A stretch of DNA of 32,940 nucleotides. It comes from Spirochaetaceae bacterium (GTDB taxonomy: Bacteria; Spirochaetota; Spirochaetia; Treponematales; Breznakiellaceae). The translations under genes were made by a program, and so were the position numbers. The notes under the pieces were generated by a model. That model was not told where the DNA came from. It saw nothing but the letters and a program-made list of their open reading frames with translations, and did not search any database. Shown in pieces: positions 15,486-22,670 of the stretch (position 1 is its first letter; each line of letters starts with the position of its first letter). The stretch spans positions 1-32,940 of the forward strand of contig JAISDF010000040.1 in the NCBI GenBank assembly GCA_031265025.1, in the 5' to 3' direction.

Positions 15486-16014
15486 ATTCAGGTCTACAAC
15501 GGTAATCGCCGTCCGCAGGGAAGGCAGGGTGGCCATGGCCGGCGACGGCCAGGTAACCATGGGCGAGACGGTGATGAAGAATAACGCCCGCAAGGTCAGG
15601 CGTCTCCTTGACGGCAGGGTGCTGTGCGGTTTTGCCGGCGCCACAGCCGACGCCTTTACCCTCTTTGACCGCTTTGAGGAAAAGCTCAAGGAATATTCGG
15701 GGGACCTTGCCCGTTCGGCGGTGGAGCTTGCCAAGGAATGGCGCACCGACCGGACCCTGCGCCGCCTTGAGGCCCTGCTTCTTGTGGCGGACAGGGAAAA
15801 GACCTTTCTCGTGTCAGGAACCGGCGATGTAATAGAACCTGCCGGGAATGCCCTTGCCATAGGTTCGGGCGGCAACTATGCCTATGCCGCCGCTCTGGCC
15901 TATCTTGACGGCTCGGAGCTTTCGGCCTCGGAAATAGCCAGGCGCAGCCTTGAGATAGCCGGAACTATCTGCATCTATACCAACGGGAACATAACCCTGG
16001 AGGAAATAAACTGA
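15475..16014 (+). CDS. hslV: HslV (ClpQ), proteolytic subunit of the HslUV protease
   Basis: HslV forms the double-hexamer peptidase core that degrades proteins unfolded by HslU. The 179-residue product matches the family from TTVIAVRREGRVAMAGDGQVTMG onward. Thr8 aligns with the catalytic Thr1 of E. coli HslV, so a seven-residue segment (MKNEFRS) must be removed to free it. Further conserved parts are KKVRRL-like KVRRLLDGRVLCGFAGATADAFTLFDRFE and the late AIGSGGNYAYAAALA. ATG 15475 has AGGAG six bases upstream and overlaps the recombinase gene by 11 bases. No start codon lies closer to Thr8. The stop overlaps the hslU start by one base, in keeping with production of both subunits together. 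Confidence 0.96.
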   Translation: MKNEFRSTTVIAVRREGRVAMAGDGQVTMGETVMKNNARKVRRLLDGRVLCGFAGATADAFTLFDRFEEKLKEYSGDLARSAVELAKEWRTDRTLRRLEALLLVADREKTFLVSGTGDVIEPAGNALAIGSGGNYAYAAALAYLDGSELSASEIARRSLEIAGTICIYTNGNITLEEIN

Positions 16015-17537
16015 TGAGTGAACAGAACAGCGGACATCAAAAAAAGGAACTTACCCCCCGGGAAATTGTCGCGGAGCTGGACAAATACATCGTGGGGCAG
16101 AAGAAGGCCAAGCGGGCGGTGGCGGTGGCCCTGCGCAACCGCGTGCGCCGGCTCAGGCTTGAGAGCGACGTGCGGGAGGACATAGCCCCGAAAAACATAC
16201 TCATGATAGGACCCACGGGCGTGGGAAAAACCGAGATAGCCCGGAGACTTGCCCGTCTCGCCGGTTCCCCCTTTATAAAGGTCGAGGCCACAAAGTACAC
16301 CGAAGTCGGCTATGTGGGCCGGGACGTGGAATCCATGATACGGGATCTCATGGCCGCGGGTATCCAGATAGTCAGGCAGGAGATGCAGGAATCGGTTAAG
16401 GCCGAGGCTGAAAAACGGGCCGAGGAAGATCTGCTTGATCTTATTCTTCCCGGTTCCGGCAAAAAGAAGGAAAAGGCCCCTCCCCAGCCTACCATCAAAC
16501 CCATGGGGGCGTTTTCCATCAATCCGGGCAGCACGGGCGCCGGTCCCGCCTTCATGGGGACAGCCATACAGGTGGGCCTTCCCCCCGACAACAGCGATGA
16601 CAGCCCCGAAAGTCAGCCGGGCGGCGTATATGACCAGAAGGAAGATAGGAGCGGGGACCCTTCAACCAGGGAAAAATTCCGCGCCATGCTCAGGGAGAAA
16701 AAACTGGAGGACCGTCTTGTTGAAATCACGGTAAACCAGACGCCCCAGCTTCCCGTCATGGAGATGATGGGCGGCAACATGGAGGACCTTGAGTCGAGTC
16801 TTTCGGGCATAGCCGGTTTTTTCGGCGGCGGCAAAAAGAAAAAACTGGTTACCGTTGCCAGGGCCAGGGAGATACTCCGCAATGAGGAGGCCGAAAAACT
16901 CATAGACAGGGAACGGGTTTCAGACGAGGCCCGCCAGAGGGTCGAGGAGACAGGCATAGTTTTTATAGACGAGATAGACAAGATAGCGGTCAGGGGCGAC
17001 CGTGGCGGGGGCCACGATGTGTCCCGCGAAGGAGTGCAGCGGGACATACTGCCCATAGTCGAAGGCGCCGTGGTAAATACCAAATGGGGGCCGGTCAATA
17101 CCGACCACATACTTTTTATAGCCGCCGGAGCCTTCAATATCAGCAAGCCCTCAGACCTCATCCCGGAACTCCAGGGACGCTTCCCCCTGCGGGTGGAGCT
17201 TGATTCGCTGGGCAAGGAGGAATTCCTGCGCATACTCACCGAACCCAAGAACGCCCTGACCAAACAGTACACGGACCTCCTGGGGACCGAAGGAGTGGAG
17301 ATAGAGTTTACCCGGGAGGCTGTCGAACGCCTTGCCGCCCTTGCCGCCGAGGTCAATTCGCGGCTTGAGAACATAGGCGCGAGGAGGCTTCATACCATCA
17401 TGGAGGCCCTGCTTGAGGAGCTTTCCTTTGAGGCTCCCGACATTGCGCCTGCCCGCGTGCCCATCACCGAAGACTATGTAAACGGAAAACTCAAGGATGT
17501 GGTTACCGACCAGGATTTGGGGCGGTATATTCTCTAA
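16014..17537 (+). CDS. hslU: HslU (ClpY), ATPase subunit of the HslUV protease
   Basis: HslU is the AAA+ unfoldase ring that feeds HslV. The product has 507 residues, about 60 more than the E. coli protein. The N-terminal part reads TPREIVAELDKYIVGQKKAK, the Walker A loop GPTGVGKT is at 66-73, and the pore-loop region contains EVGYVGRDVESM. The intermediate (I) domain is enlarged by a Pro/Gly/Ser-rich stretch at about residues 140-220, which accounts for the extra length. Walker B is VFIDEIDKIA at about 317-326. Sensor regions follow, and the C-terminus is DLGRYIL, similar to the terminal motif that docks into HslV. ATG 16014 overlaps the hslV stop (TGATG). It is the last gene before the flagellar block. 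Confidence 0.97.
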   Translation: MSEQNSGHQKKELTPREIVAELDKYIVGQKKAKRAVAVALRNRVRRLRLESDVREDIAPKNILMIGPTGVGKTEIARRLARLAGSPFIKVEATKYTEVGYVGRDVESMIRDLMAAGIQIVRQEMQESVKAEAEKRAEEDLLDLILPGSGKKKEKAPPQPTIKPMGAFSINPGSTGAGPAFMGTAIQVGLPPDNSDDSPESQPGGVYDQKEDRSGDPSTREKFRAMLREKKLEDRLVEITVNQTPQLPVMEMMGGNMEDLESSLSGIAGFFGGGKKKKLVTVARAREILRNEEAEKLIDRERVSDEARQRVEETGIVFIDEIDKIAVRGDRGGGHDVSREGVQRDILPIVEGAVVNTKWGPVNTDHILFIAAGAFNISKPSDLIPELQGRFPLRVELDSLGKEEFLRILTEPKNALTKQYTDLLGTEGVEIEFTREAVERLAALAAEVNSRLENIGARRLHTIMEALLEELSFEAPDIAPARVPITEDYVNGKLKDVVTDQDLGRYIL

Positions 17538-17562
17538 CGATACGGTGAAAACGGGCCGATGA
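17535..17562 (+). promoter_or_regulatory. Weak sigma28-like promoter candidate before flgB
   Basis: TAAC (17535-17538) and GCCGATGA (17555-17562) resemble the flagellar sigma28 boxes TAAA and GCCGATAA, with one mismatch each. The spacing is 16 bases rather than 15. It lies in the 59-base hslU-flgB gap, a sensible place for an internal flagellar promoter, but the match is imperfect. Confidence 0.25.
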
Positions 17563-17596
17563 TAGAAGGGGAAACAGAATTTTTTCGGGAGGAACA

Positions 17597-18007
17597 ATGA
17601 ACAGTTTTGAAAAGACCATAGATGTCATACACCGCTCCATGGACGCGAGCCTTCTGCGCAGGGACGTGATTGCCAATAACATTTCCAACGCCGGTGTTCC
17701 CAATTACAAAAGGTCCGAACTTACCTTTGAGAGCGAACTTAAAAGGGCGCTGGAATCGGAGAAGCAGAAGCCCGCCCTTGAATTAAACCTGACCAATTCC
17801 AGGCATATACCCAACTGGCGGCCCAGGGATTATCAGGATGTGGAACCCAGGCGGGTTCTTGACTACCTCACCACCGCGAAAAACAACGGCAACAATGTGG
17901 ACGCGGAGCAGGAAATCATGCTGGCCCTGGAAAACCAGCTCATGTATACCCTCATGGCCCAGGCGGAAAATTTTGAGTTCAGCCAGGTTAATCTGGTTTT
18001 ACGGTAA
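17597..18007 (+). CDS. flgB: Flagellar basal-body proximal rod protein FlgB
   Basis: FlgB is a rod subunit of the flagellar basal body, which in spirochaetes drives periplasmic flagella. The 136-residue product begins with a helical region containing the rod signature RRDVIANNISNAGVPNYKRS at about residues 23-42. It ends with a coiled-coil-forming helix (VDAEQEIMLALENQLMYTLMAQ). These are the N- and C-terminal helices shared by rod, hook and filament proteins. ATG 17597 follows GGGAGGAAC at an ideal distance. A 59-base gap separates it from hslU and could hold a promoter. It heads the block flgB-flgC-fliE-fliF-fliG-fliH-fliI-fliJ, an order also found in Bacillus and other spirochaetes. Confidence 0.96.
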   Translation: MNSFEKTIDVIHRSMDASLLRRDVIANNISNAGVPNYKRSELTFESELKRALESEKQKPALELNLTNSRHIPNWRPRDYQDVEPRRVLDYLTTAKNNGNNVDAEQEIMLALENQLMYTLMAQAENFEFSQVNLVLR

Positions 18008-18017
18008 GGAATAAACA

Positions 18018-18485
18018 ATGGGAATATTCAATTCGATCAGTATAGCGGGAACAGGGATGAGCGCCGAAAGGCTCCGTTCCGACGTGATAGCCGATAACAT
18101 TGCCAACGCCAATACCACGGAAACAGCCGAAGGCGGCGTGTTCAGGAGAAAGCGGGTGGTTATGAGGCCCATAGCGAAACAACCCCAGTGGCGCAGCCCC
18201 TTTCTTCCCGACTCGATGGACAACGGCCCCGGCAAAGGGGTGCGGGTGGTGGAACTCCAGGAGGACCGCGAAAGCGCCCTGCGCCGGGTGTACGATCCAA
18301 CCCACCCCAAAGCGCTCAAGACCGGGGAATGGGCGGGCTATGTGGAATATCCCAATGTGGACATAGTTACCGAGATGGTGGACCTCATTGCCGCGTCCCG
18401 GGCCTATGAGGCCAACGCTTCCATAGTGGAAGGTTCAAAAACCATGTTTATGCGGGCGCTGGACATTGGTTCGGCGGGGAGGTAA
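18018..18485 (+). CDS. flgC: Flagellar basal-body rod protein FlgC
   Basis: FlgC is the second proximal-rod subunit. The 155-residue product starts MGIFNSISIAGTGMSAERL and carries the rod signature RSDVIADNIANANTTET at about residues 20-36. The C-terminal helix VDLIAASRAYEANASIVEGSK (described in two parts, VDLIAASRAYEAN and ASIVEGSKTMF) is the other half of the terminal coiled coil. The NVDIVTEM stretch before it is typical of FlgC. A weak AAGGA precedes ATG 18018. The gene begins 10 bases after the flgB stop, so it belongs to the same transcript. Nothing in length or motifs is unusual. Confidence 0.96.
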   Translation: MGIFNSISIAGTGMSAERLRSDVIADNIANANTTETAEGGVFRRKRVVMRPIAKQPQWRSPFLPDSMDNGPGKGVRVVELQEDRESALRRVYDPTHPKALKTGEWAGYVEYPNVDIVTEMVDLIAASRAYEANASIVEGSKTMFMRALDIGSAGR

Positions 18486-18488
18486 TAG

Positions 18489-18866
18489 ATGACTATATAT
18501 AAACCCGACCTTGTTTCCGGGGACATGATTTCCATGGCCCGCACCAGGCCCGGACATTTTATGCCCGGCGACCGGCATTTTACCTCGTCAGGCGCCGCGG
18601 TGGTAGAACTGGAAGACAAAATAGGCGCCGAGGCTGTGCTCCGCGCCGGGACCTTTGACGATGTCATGCTCAGGGCCATTGACAAGGTAAGCGCCGCCCA
18701 GCAGGCGACCGGCGTCCTTATGGAAAAAGCCATCACCGAACCCGGTTCGGTGGATGTCCACGATATAACCATAGCGGAGGCGAAGGCAAACCTTTCGCTT
18801 AACATAACAAGAACCATACTGGACCGCATAGTCCGGGGCTGGAGAGATCTGATTAACACACGATAA
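18489..18866 (+). CDS. fliE: Flagellar hook-basal body protein FliE
   Basis: FliE is the small adaptor between the MS ring (FliF) and the rod, and is among the first proteins exported. The 125-residue product ends in the conserved FliE part: FDDVMLRAIDKVSAAQQ, then VDVHDITIAEAKANLSLNI and a final helix running to RGWRDLINTR. The N-terminal 45 residues (MTIYKPDLVSGDM onward) are polar and poorly conserved, which makes the protein slightly longer than the E. coli form (about 104). The gene starts three bases after the flgC stop; GGGGAGG overlaps the end of flgC. Position between flgC and fliF fits the standard order and supports the call. Confidence 0.93.
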   Translation: MTIYKPDLVSGDMISMARTRPGHFMPGDRHFTSSGAAVVELEDKIGAEAVLRAGTFDDVMLRAIDKVSAAQQATGVLMEKAITEPGSVDVHDITIAEAKANLSLNITRTILDRIVRGWRDLINTR

Positions 18867-18891
18867 GTTTTGTTGACGGGGGGAGGGGAAC

Positions 18892-20598
18892 ATGAACGAA
18901 TGGATAAAAAAATTTCTTGAACAGATACGCGGTCTTTGGGGCAAATGGTCAATGGTACAGCGCCTCATCCTCATCGGCATCGCGTTCAGCGCGGTAATAG
19001 CCGTCATCGTGGTGGCGAAGGTTTCTTCTTCTCCCAGCATGGTTCCGGTTATCGACGCCCCCATCAGGGACGAGGACGCCATGGACCGCATCATTACCAG
19101 AATCAACGAGGAAGGGGTGAGGACCCAGGTCTCGGCCGCCGGAACCATCATGGTCCATGACGAAAGGACCGCCCGGCGTCTCAGGGCCCTGCTCATACGG
19201 GAAGACCTCATTCCCAGGGGAACCGATCCCTGGGCTATTTTTGACCAGGACCGCTGGAATATTACCGACATTGAACGGGATATCAACAAGCAGCGCGCCC
19301 AGACCCGGATGATAACGAACCATATCAAATCACTGGACGAGGTTGATGACGCCGAGGTCATCGTGGTATGGCCCAAGGACGAACTCTTTGCCGCCGAGCA
19401 GAACCCCGTAACCGCCAGCGTTACCATCATGCCCAGGCCGGGGAGCGATATTGCCGGGAACCGCCCGAAAATCGAAGGCATACAGAAGATACTGAAATTC
19501 GCCGTCGAGGGCCTCACCGACGACCACATAGTCATCACCGATCAAAGGGGTGTTATACTCAATGATTTTGAAAACGCCGCCGCCTTTGACCGGATAAACC
19601 AGACCAAACAGGAACAGGTGCTTATTCAGAACCTGGAAAGCAAGTACCGGAACCTCATACTCCCGGCCGTACAGGGCATCTTTACCGCCGACAGGGTACG
19701 GGACCTCAATATCAAAATTGACATGGATATGAGCAAAAAACAGGTAAGCTCCTACGAAAAATATCCTGTCATGATCAAGGAGCGGACACCCGGTCTTCCC
19801 TATGACGATTCGGAACGGCTCGCGTCCCTCACCGTCTCGGAGGCTACTTCCAGTACCCAGTGGAGAGGACCGGGCGGGATTCCCGAAGGTCCGGCGGGAA
19901 CCGACGGCCAGATGCCTCCAGCCTATAAGGATATGTCGAATCTGTACGGCGAGGTTTCCCAGGAAACCAGGACCACCAATTACGACTTTAACCAGCGCAC
20001 GATAGAGGAGATACGGAGCCCCAGCCCGGACCGCATCACCGTCTCGGTAAACATTGACGGCCAGTGGAAATGGAAGTACGATGAAAAAGGCAAACCAATA
20101 ACGCTGGTTGACAATTCCATAGACAGGGAATACCTGCCGGTTCCCGAGGCGGACCTGGTAAAAGTCCGGGACCTCATCAGGGACGCCATAGGCTACAGTC
20201 CGGCCAGGGGAGACTCGGTAACGGTCCAGAACATACCCTTTGACCGTACCAGGGAGTTCCTTGCCGAGGACGCCGCGTATTTCAGGCAGCAGCGCTTTCA
20301 GACTACGGTGATGCTCTTTGTCTCGGGCCTTGCCGTGCTTTTGGTAAGTTTTATCGCCTACAGGCTCATTTACCGGGAACTGGAACGCCGCCGCAGACTC
20401 AGGGACGAGGAGCTTTCCAGGCAGCATCAGATGATGCGGGAAAGCGCCCTCCGCCAGGCCGAAGAAGAAGGCGTGGAAGTTTCCATGTCGGTGGAAGAGC
20501 GGAAACGCATGGAGCTTCAGGACAACGCCATCAGCCTTGCCAGGGAACATCCCGAGGATGTGGCCCAGCTTATAAGAACCTGGCTTCTGGAGGAATAA
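18892..20598 (+). CDS. fliF: Flagellar MS-ring protein FliF
   Basis: FliF forms the membrane-supramembrane ring on which the flagellar motor and export gate are built. The 568-residue product has an N-terminal membrane segment at about residues 23-44 (LILIGIAFSAVIAVIVVAK). Periplasmic ring-building domains follow, with DPWAIFDQDRWNITDIERD in the first and a second domain after about 230. A second membrane segment is at about 465-485 (MLFVSGLAVLLVSFIAYRLI). The cytoplasmic C-terminal tail ends HPEDVAQLIRTWLLEE, the FliG-binding motif. The length is close to the E. coli protein. ATG 18892 is preceded by GGGGAGGGGAAC. The stop and the next start are separated by a single base, consistent with stoichiometric production with FliG. 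Confidence 0.97.
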   Translation: MNEWIKKFLEQIRGLWGKWSMVQRLILIGIAFSAVIAVIVVAKVSSSPSMVPVIDAPIRDEDAMDRIITRINEEGVRTQVSAAGTIMVHDERTARRLRALLIREDLIPRGTDPWAIFDQDRWNITDIERDINKQRAQTRMITNHIKSLDEVDDAEVIVVWPKDELFAAEQNPVTASVTIMPRPGSDIAGNRPKIEGIQKILKFAVEGLTDDHIVITDQRGVILNDFENAAAFDRINQTKQEQVLIQNLESKYRNLILPAVQGIFTADRVRDLNIKIDMDMSKKQVSSYEKYPVMIKERTPGLPYDDSERLASLTVSEATSSTQWRGPGGIPEGPAGTDGQMPPAYKDMSNLYGEVSQETRTTNYDFNQRTIEEIRSPSPDRITVSVNIDGQWKWKYDEKGKPITLVDNSIDREYLPVPEADLVKVRDLIRDAIGYSPARGDSVTVQNIPFDRTREFLAEDAAYFRQQRFQTTVMLFVSGLAVLLVSFIAYRLIYRELERRRRLRDEELSRQHQMMRESALRQAEEEGVEVSMSVEERKRMELQDNAISLAREHPEDVAQLIRTWLLEE

Positions 20599-20599
20599 G

Positions 20600-21664
20600 A
20601 TGGCAAAAACAGCGGTATCCCCGTCTTCAGGTTCTTCTTCCGGAGGCAAGAAGGGCAAGGGTTCCAAGGATTTCACCGGCCGGCAGAAGGCGGCCATATT
20701 CCTCGTCAGTATAGGCTCGGAGATTTCCGCGGAAATCTTTAAGTACCTCAGGGAAGACGAGATAGAAACCCTCACCTTTGAGATAGCCAGGCTCGAAACC
20801 ATAGAGCCCGATCAGAAAGACGCTGTTCTCATGGAATTCCAGGAACTCATGATGGCCAATGAGTTCATCTCTACAGGCGGCATTGACTATGCGAGGGAGC
20901 TGCTCGAAAAATCCCTGGGCAGCCAGAAGGCCATAGACATTATCAACCGCCTTACCTCAAGCCTTCAGGTCAGGCCCTTTGACTTTATACGCCGCACCGA
21001 TCCGGCACATCTGCTCAACTTCATACAGCAGGAACATCCCCAGACCATAGCCCTCATCCTGGCCTACCTTGAACCAAACAAGGCTTCGGTAATACTCCAG
21101 AACCTGCCCCACGAGGTGCAGAGCGATGTGGCGCGGCGCATAGCCAGCATGGACCGTACCAGTCCCGAGGTACTCAGGGAGGTTGAACGGGTTCTTGAGA
21201 AAAAACTTTCCACCCTGTCCAGCGAAGACTATACCGCGGCTGGCGGCGTCGAAAGCATCGTGGAGATACTCAACATGGTTGACCGGGCTTCGGAAAAACA
21301 GATCATCGAGGCCCTTGAGGACGAGGACCCCGAACTTGCCGAAGAAATCAAGAAGCGCATGTTCGTGTTCGAGGACATTGTCATGCTCGACGACCGGGCC
21401 ATTCAGAAGGTCATGCGGGAAGTGGATTCCCAGGAATTGGCCAAGGCCCTCAAGTCGGTGGATACCGAAGTCCAGGACAAGATATTCAGGAATATGTCGA
21501 AGCGCGCCGCGGGCATGCTCAAGGAAGATATGGAATACATGGGACCTGTGCGGCTCAAGGATGTTGAGGAATCCCAGCAGAAGATTGTTTCCATTATCCG
21601 CCACCTTGAGGACACCGGCGAAATCGTGGTCGCCCGTACCGGTGAGGACGAACTGGTAGTTTAA
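20600..21664 (+). CDS. fliG: Flagellar motor switch protein FliG (motor-type copy)
   Basis: FliG is the rotor protein that touches FliF, FliM and the stator MotA and generates torque. The 354-residue product opens with a Ser/Gly/Lys-rich tail (about 1-22), then the N domain (FTGRQKAAIFLVSIGSE), the middle domain with EHPQTIALILAYL, and the C domain. The charged torque helix is intact: FVFEDIVMLDDRAIQKVMREVD, split here as FVFEDIVMLDD and RAIQKVMREVD. Spirochaetes usually have two FliG proteins. The complete charged set and the linkage to fliF and fliH point to the motor-active one (FliG2 in Treponema naming). ATG 20600 has GGAGGAAT upstream, overlapping the end of fliF. A small hairpin follows the gene. 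Confidence 0.96.
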   Translation: MAKTAVSPSSGSSSGGKKGKGSKDFTGRQKAAIFLVSIGSEISAEIFKYLREDEIETLTFEIARLETIEPDQKDAVLMEFQELMMANEFISTGGIDYARELLEKSLGSQKAIDIINRLTSSLQVRPFDFIRRTDPAHLLNFIQQEHPQTIALILAYLEPNKASVILQNLPHEVQSDVARRIASMDRTSPEVLREVERVLEKKLSTLSSEDYTAAGGVESIVEILNMVDRASEKQIIEALEDEDPELAEEIKKRMFVFEDIVMLDDRAIQKVMREVDSQELAKALKSVDTEVQDKIFRNMSKRAAGMLKEDMEYMGPVRLKDVEESQQKIVSIIRHLEDTGEIVVARTGEDELVV

Positions 21665-21669
21665 TACAA

Positions 21670-21687
21670 CCGCGTTAGCATACGCGG
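21670..21687 (+). other. Hairpin between fliG and fliH
   Basis: CCGCGT and ACGCGG form a perfect 6-bp GC-rich stem around the loop TAGCAT, five bases after the fliG stop. No T-run follows, so it is not an intrinsic terminator. It could protect the 3' end of the fliG message or mark a processing point, and it lies just upstream of the fliH ribosome site (GGAG at 21693-21696). Confidence 0.55.
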
Positions 21688-21704
21688 GGGATGGAGAAGA
21701 AAAT

Positions 21705-22649
21705 ATGGCCAAGGCTGTATTCAGGCCCACAGAGGTCGTACTGAGTAACGAAAAAGTAATCCTCGATCCGCCCCATACCCAGGCGGAACTTGCCCAGACG
21801 GCCAGCGTGATGGAAGAATTTGAGGATACCGACGAATACATAGGCCCCACCGCCGACGACATACGCCGCGAGATGGAAGAATTCAAGGCCGGTTGGGACA
21901 GCGAAAAAGAAACCATGATTATGTCCGCCCGCGCCGAGGCCGAAGCGATAAAGAAGAGCGCCGAAGACGCCGCGTTTCAGGAAGTAAAGCGCCGTACCGA
22001 CAATGCCCAGGCACAGAAGCAGCTTGCCGAGGATGAGGCAAGCAGGCTTATCGCCGAGGCGCGGGAAAAGGCAAAGACCATAGAAAGCGACGCCAGGGCC
22101 GCCTTTGAGGGGGAGCGGAAGGCCGCCGAAGACGAAGGCTTTGCCGAAGGCAGGGAACGGGGCTTTGCCGAAGGCAGGGCCGAGGTGGAACGGCTTATAG
22201 AAAGGGCCAGGACCATACTGGAAAGGACCCAGGACAAGAGGGCCGAGATACTCGCCGAAACGGAACAGCAGATTATAGACCTGGTACTCCTTATTTCCCG
22301 CAAGGTCATCAAGGTTATTTCCGACAGCCAGAGGAATATCATTATTTCCAATGTGGTTCAGGCCCTTCGCAAGGTCAAGGGCCGGGGCAATGTGATCATC
22401 AGGGTCAACATGGCCGATATCAAGCTCACCACCGAGCACATGAAGGATTTTGTCAAACTTGTCGAAGGGGCAAAATCAATTCAGATAGTAGAAGATTCCA
22501 AGATTGACCGGGGCGGCTGCGTTATCGAAACCGAATTCGGCGAAATCGACGCCAGGATTTCTAGCCAGCTTTCCGAACTGGAAACCAAAATACTGGAAAT
22601 ATCTCCCATCAAGTCCAAAGCCCGTACGGCGCCGCTGGACGAAGCCTGA
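21705..22649 (+). CDS. fliH: Flagellar export apparatus protein FliH
   Basis: FliH is the stator-like regulator of the FliI ATPase in the flagellar type III export apparatus. The 314-residue product begins with an acidic N-terminal segment (VMEEFEDTDEYIGPT). A long charged helix rich in Ala, Glu and Lys (about 55-190) follows. It contains a stretch of glycines four residues apart at Gly145, 149, 153 and 157 (GFAEGRERGFAEG), the GxxxG repeat typical of FliH. The C-terminal domain (LVLLISRKVIKVI to GGCVIETEFGEIDARI) resembles the delta subunit of F-type ATPases. It is longer than the E. coli protein (about 228), mainly through the N-terminal and coiled region. ATG 21705 has GGAG eight bases before it. 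Confidence 0.93.
   Translation: MAKAVFRPTEVVLSNEKVILDPPHTQAELAQTASVMEEFEDTDEYIGPTADDIRREMEEFKAGWDSEKETMIMSARAEAEAIKKSAEDAAFQEVKRRTDNAQAQKQLAEDEASRLIAEAREKAKTIESDARAAFEGERKAAEDEGFAEGRERGFAEGRAEVERLIERARTILERTQDKRAEILAETEQQIIDLVLLISRKVIKVISDSQRNIIISNVVQALRKVKGRGNVIIRVNMADIKLTTEHMKDFVKLVEGAKSIQIVEDSKIDRGGCVIETEFGEIDARISSQLSELETKILEISPIKSKARTAPLDEA
22137..22179 (+). repeat. Direct 19-bp repeat within fliH
   Basis: GGCTTTGCCGAAGGCAGGG occurs at 22137-22155 and again unchanged at 22161-22179, a 24-base period. It encodes GFAEGR twice, generating the consecutive GxxxG units of FliH. Identity at the DNA level over 19 bases, including silent positions, suggests a fairly recent duplication or gene conversion. 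Confidence 0.85.
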
Positions 22650-22670
22650 CGGGTCCTTTAGGGAGGGGAC

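Noticed and set aside
18858..18870. CACGATAA after fliE as a sigma28 -10 box for fliF
   Set aside because: No TAAA-like -35 lies at the right distance and the match to GCCGATAA is only six of eight.
19330..20802. Minus-strand open frame of 490 codons opposite fliF and fliG
   Set aside because: The plus strand encodes a complete FliF with both membrane segments. The antisense frame spans two genes and has no recognisable domain.
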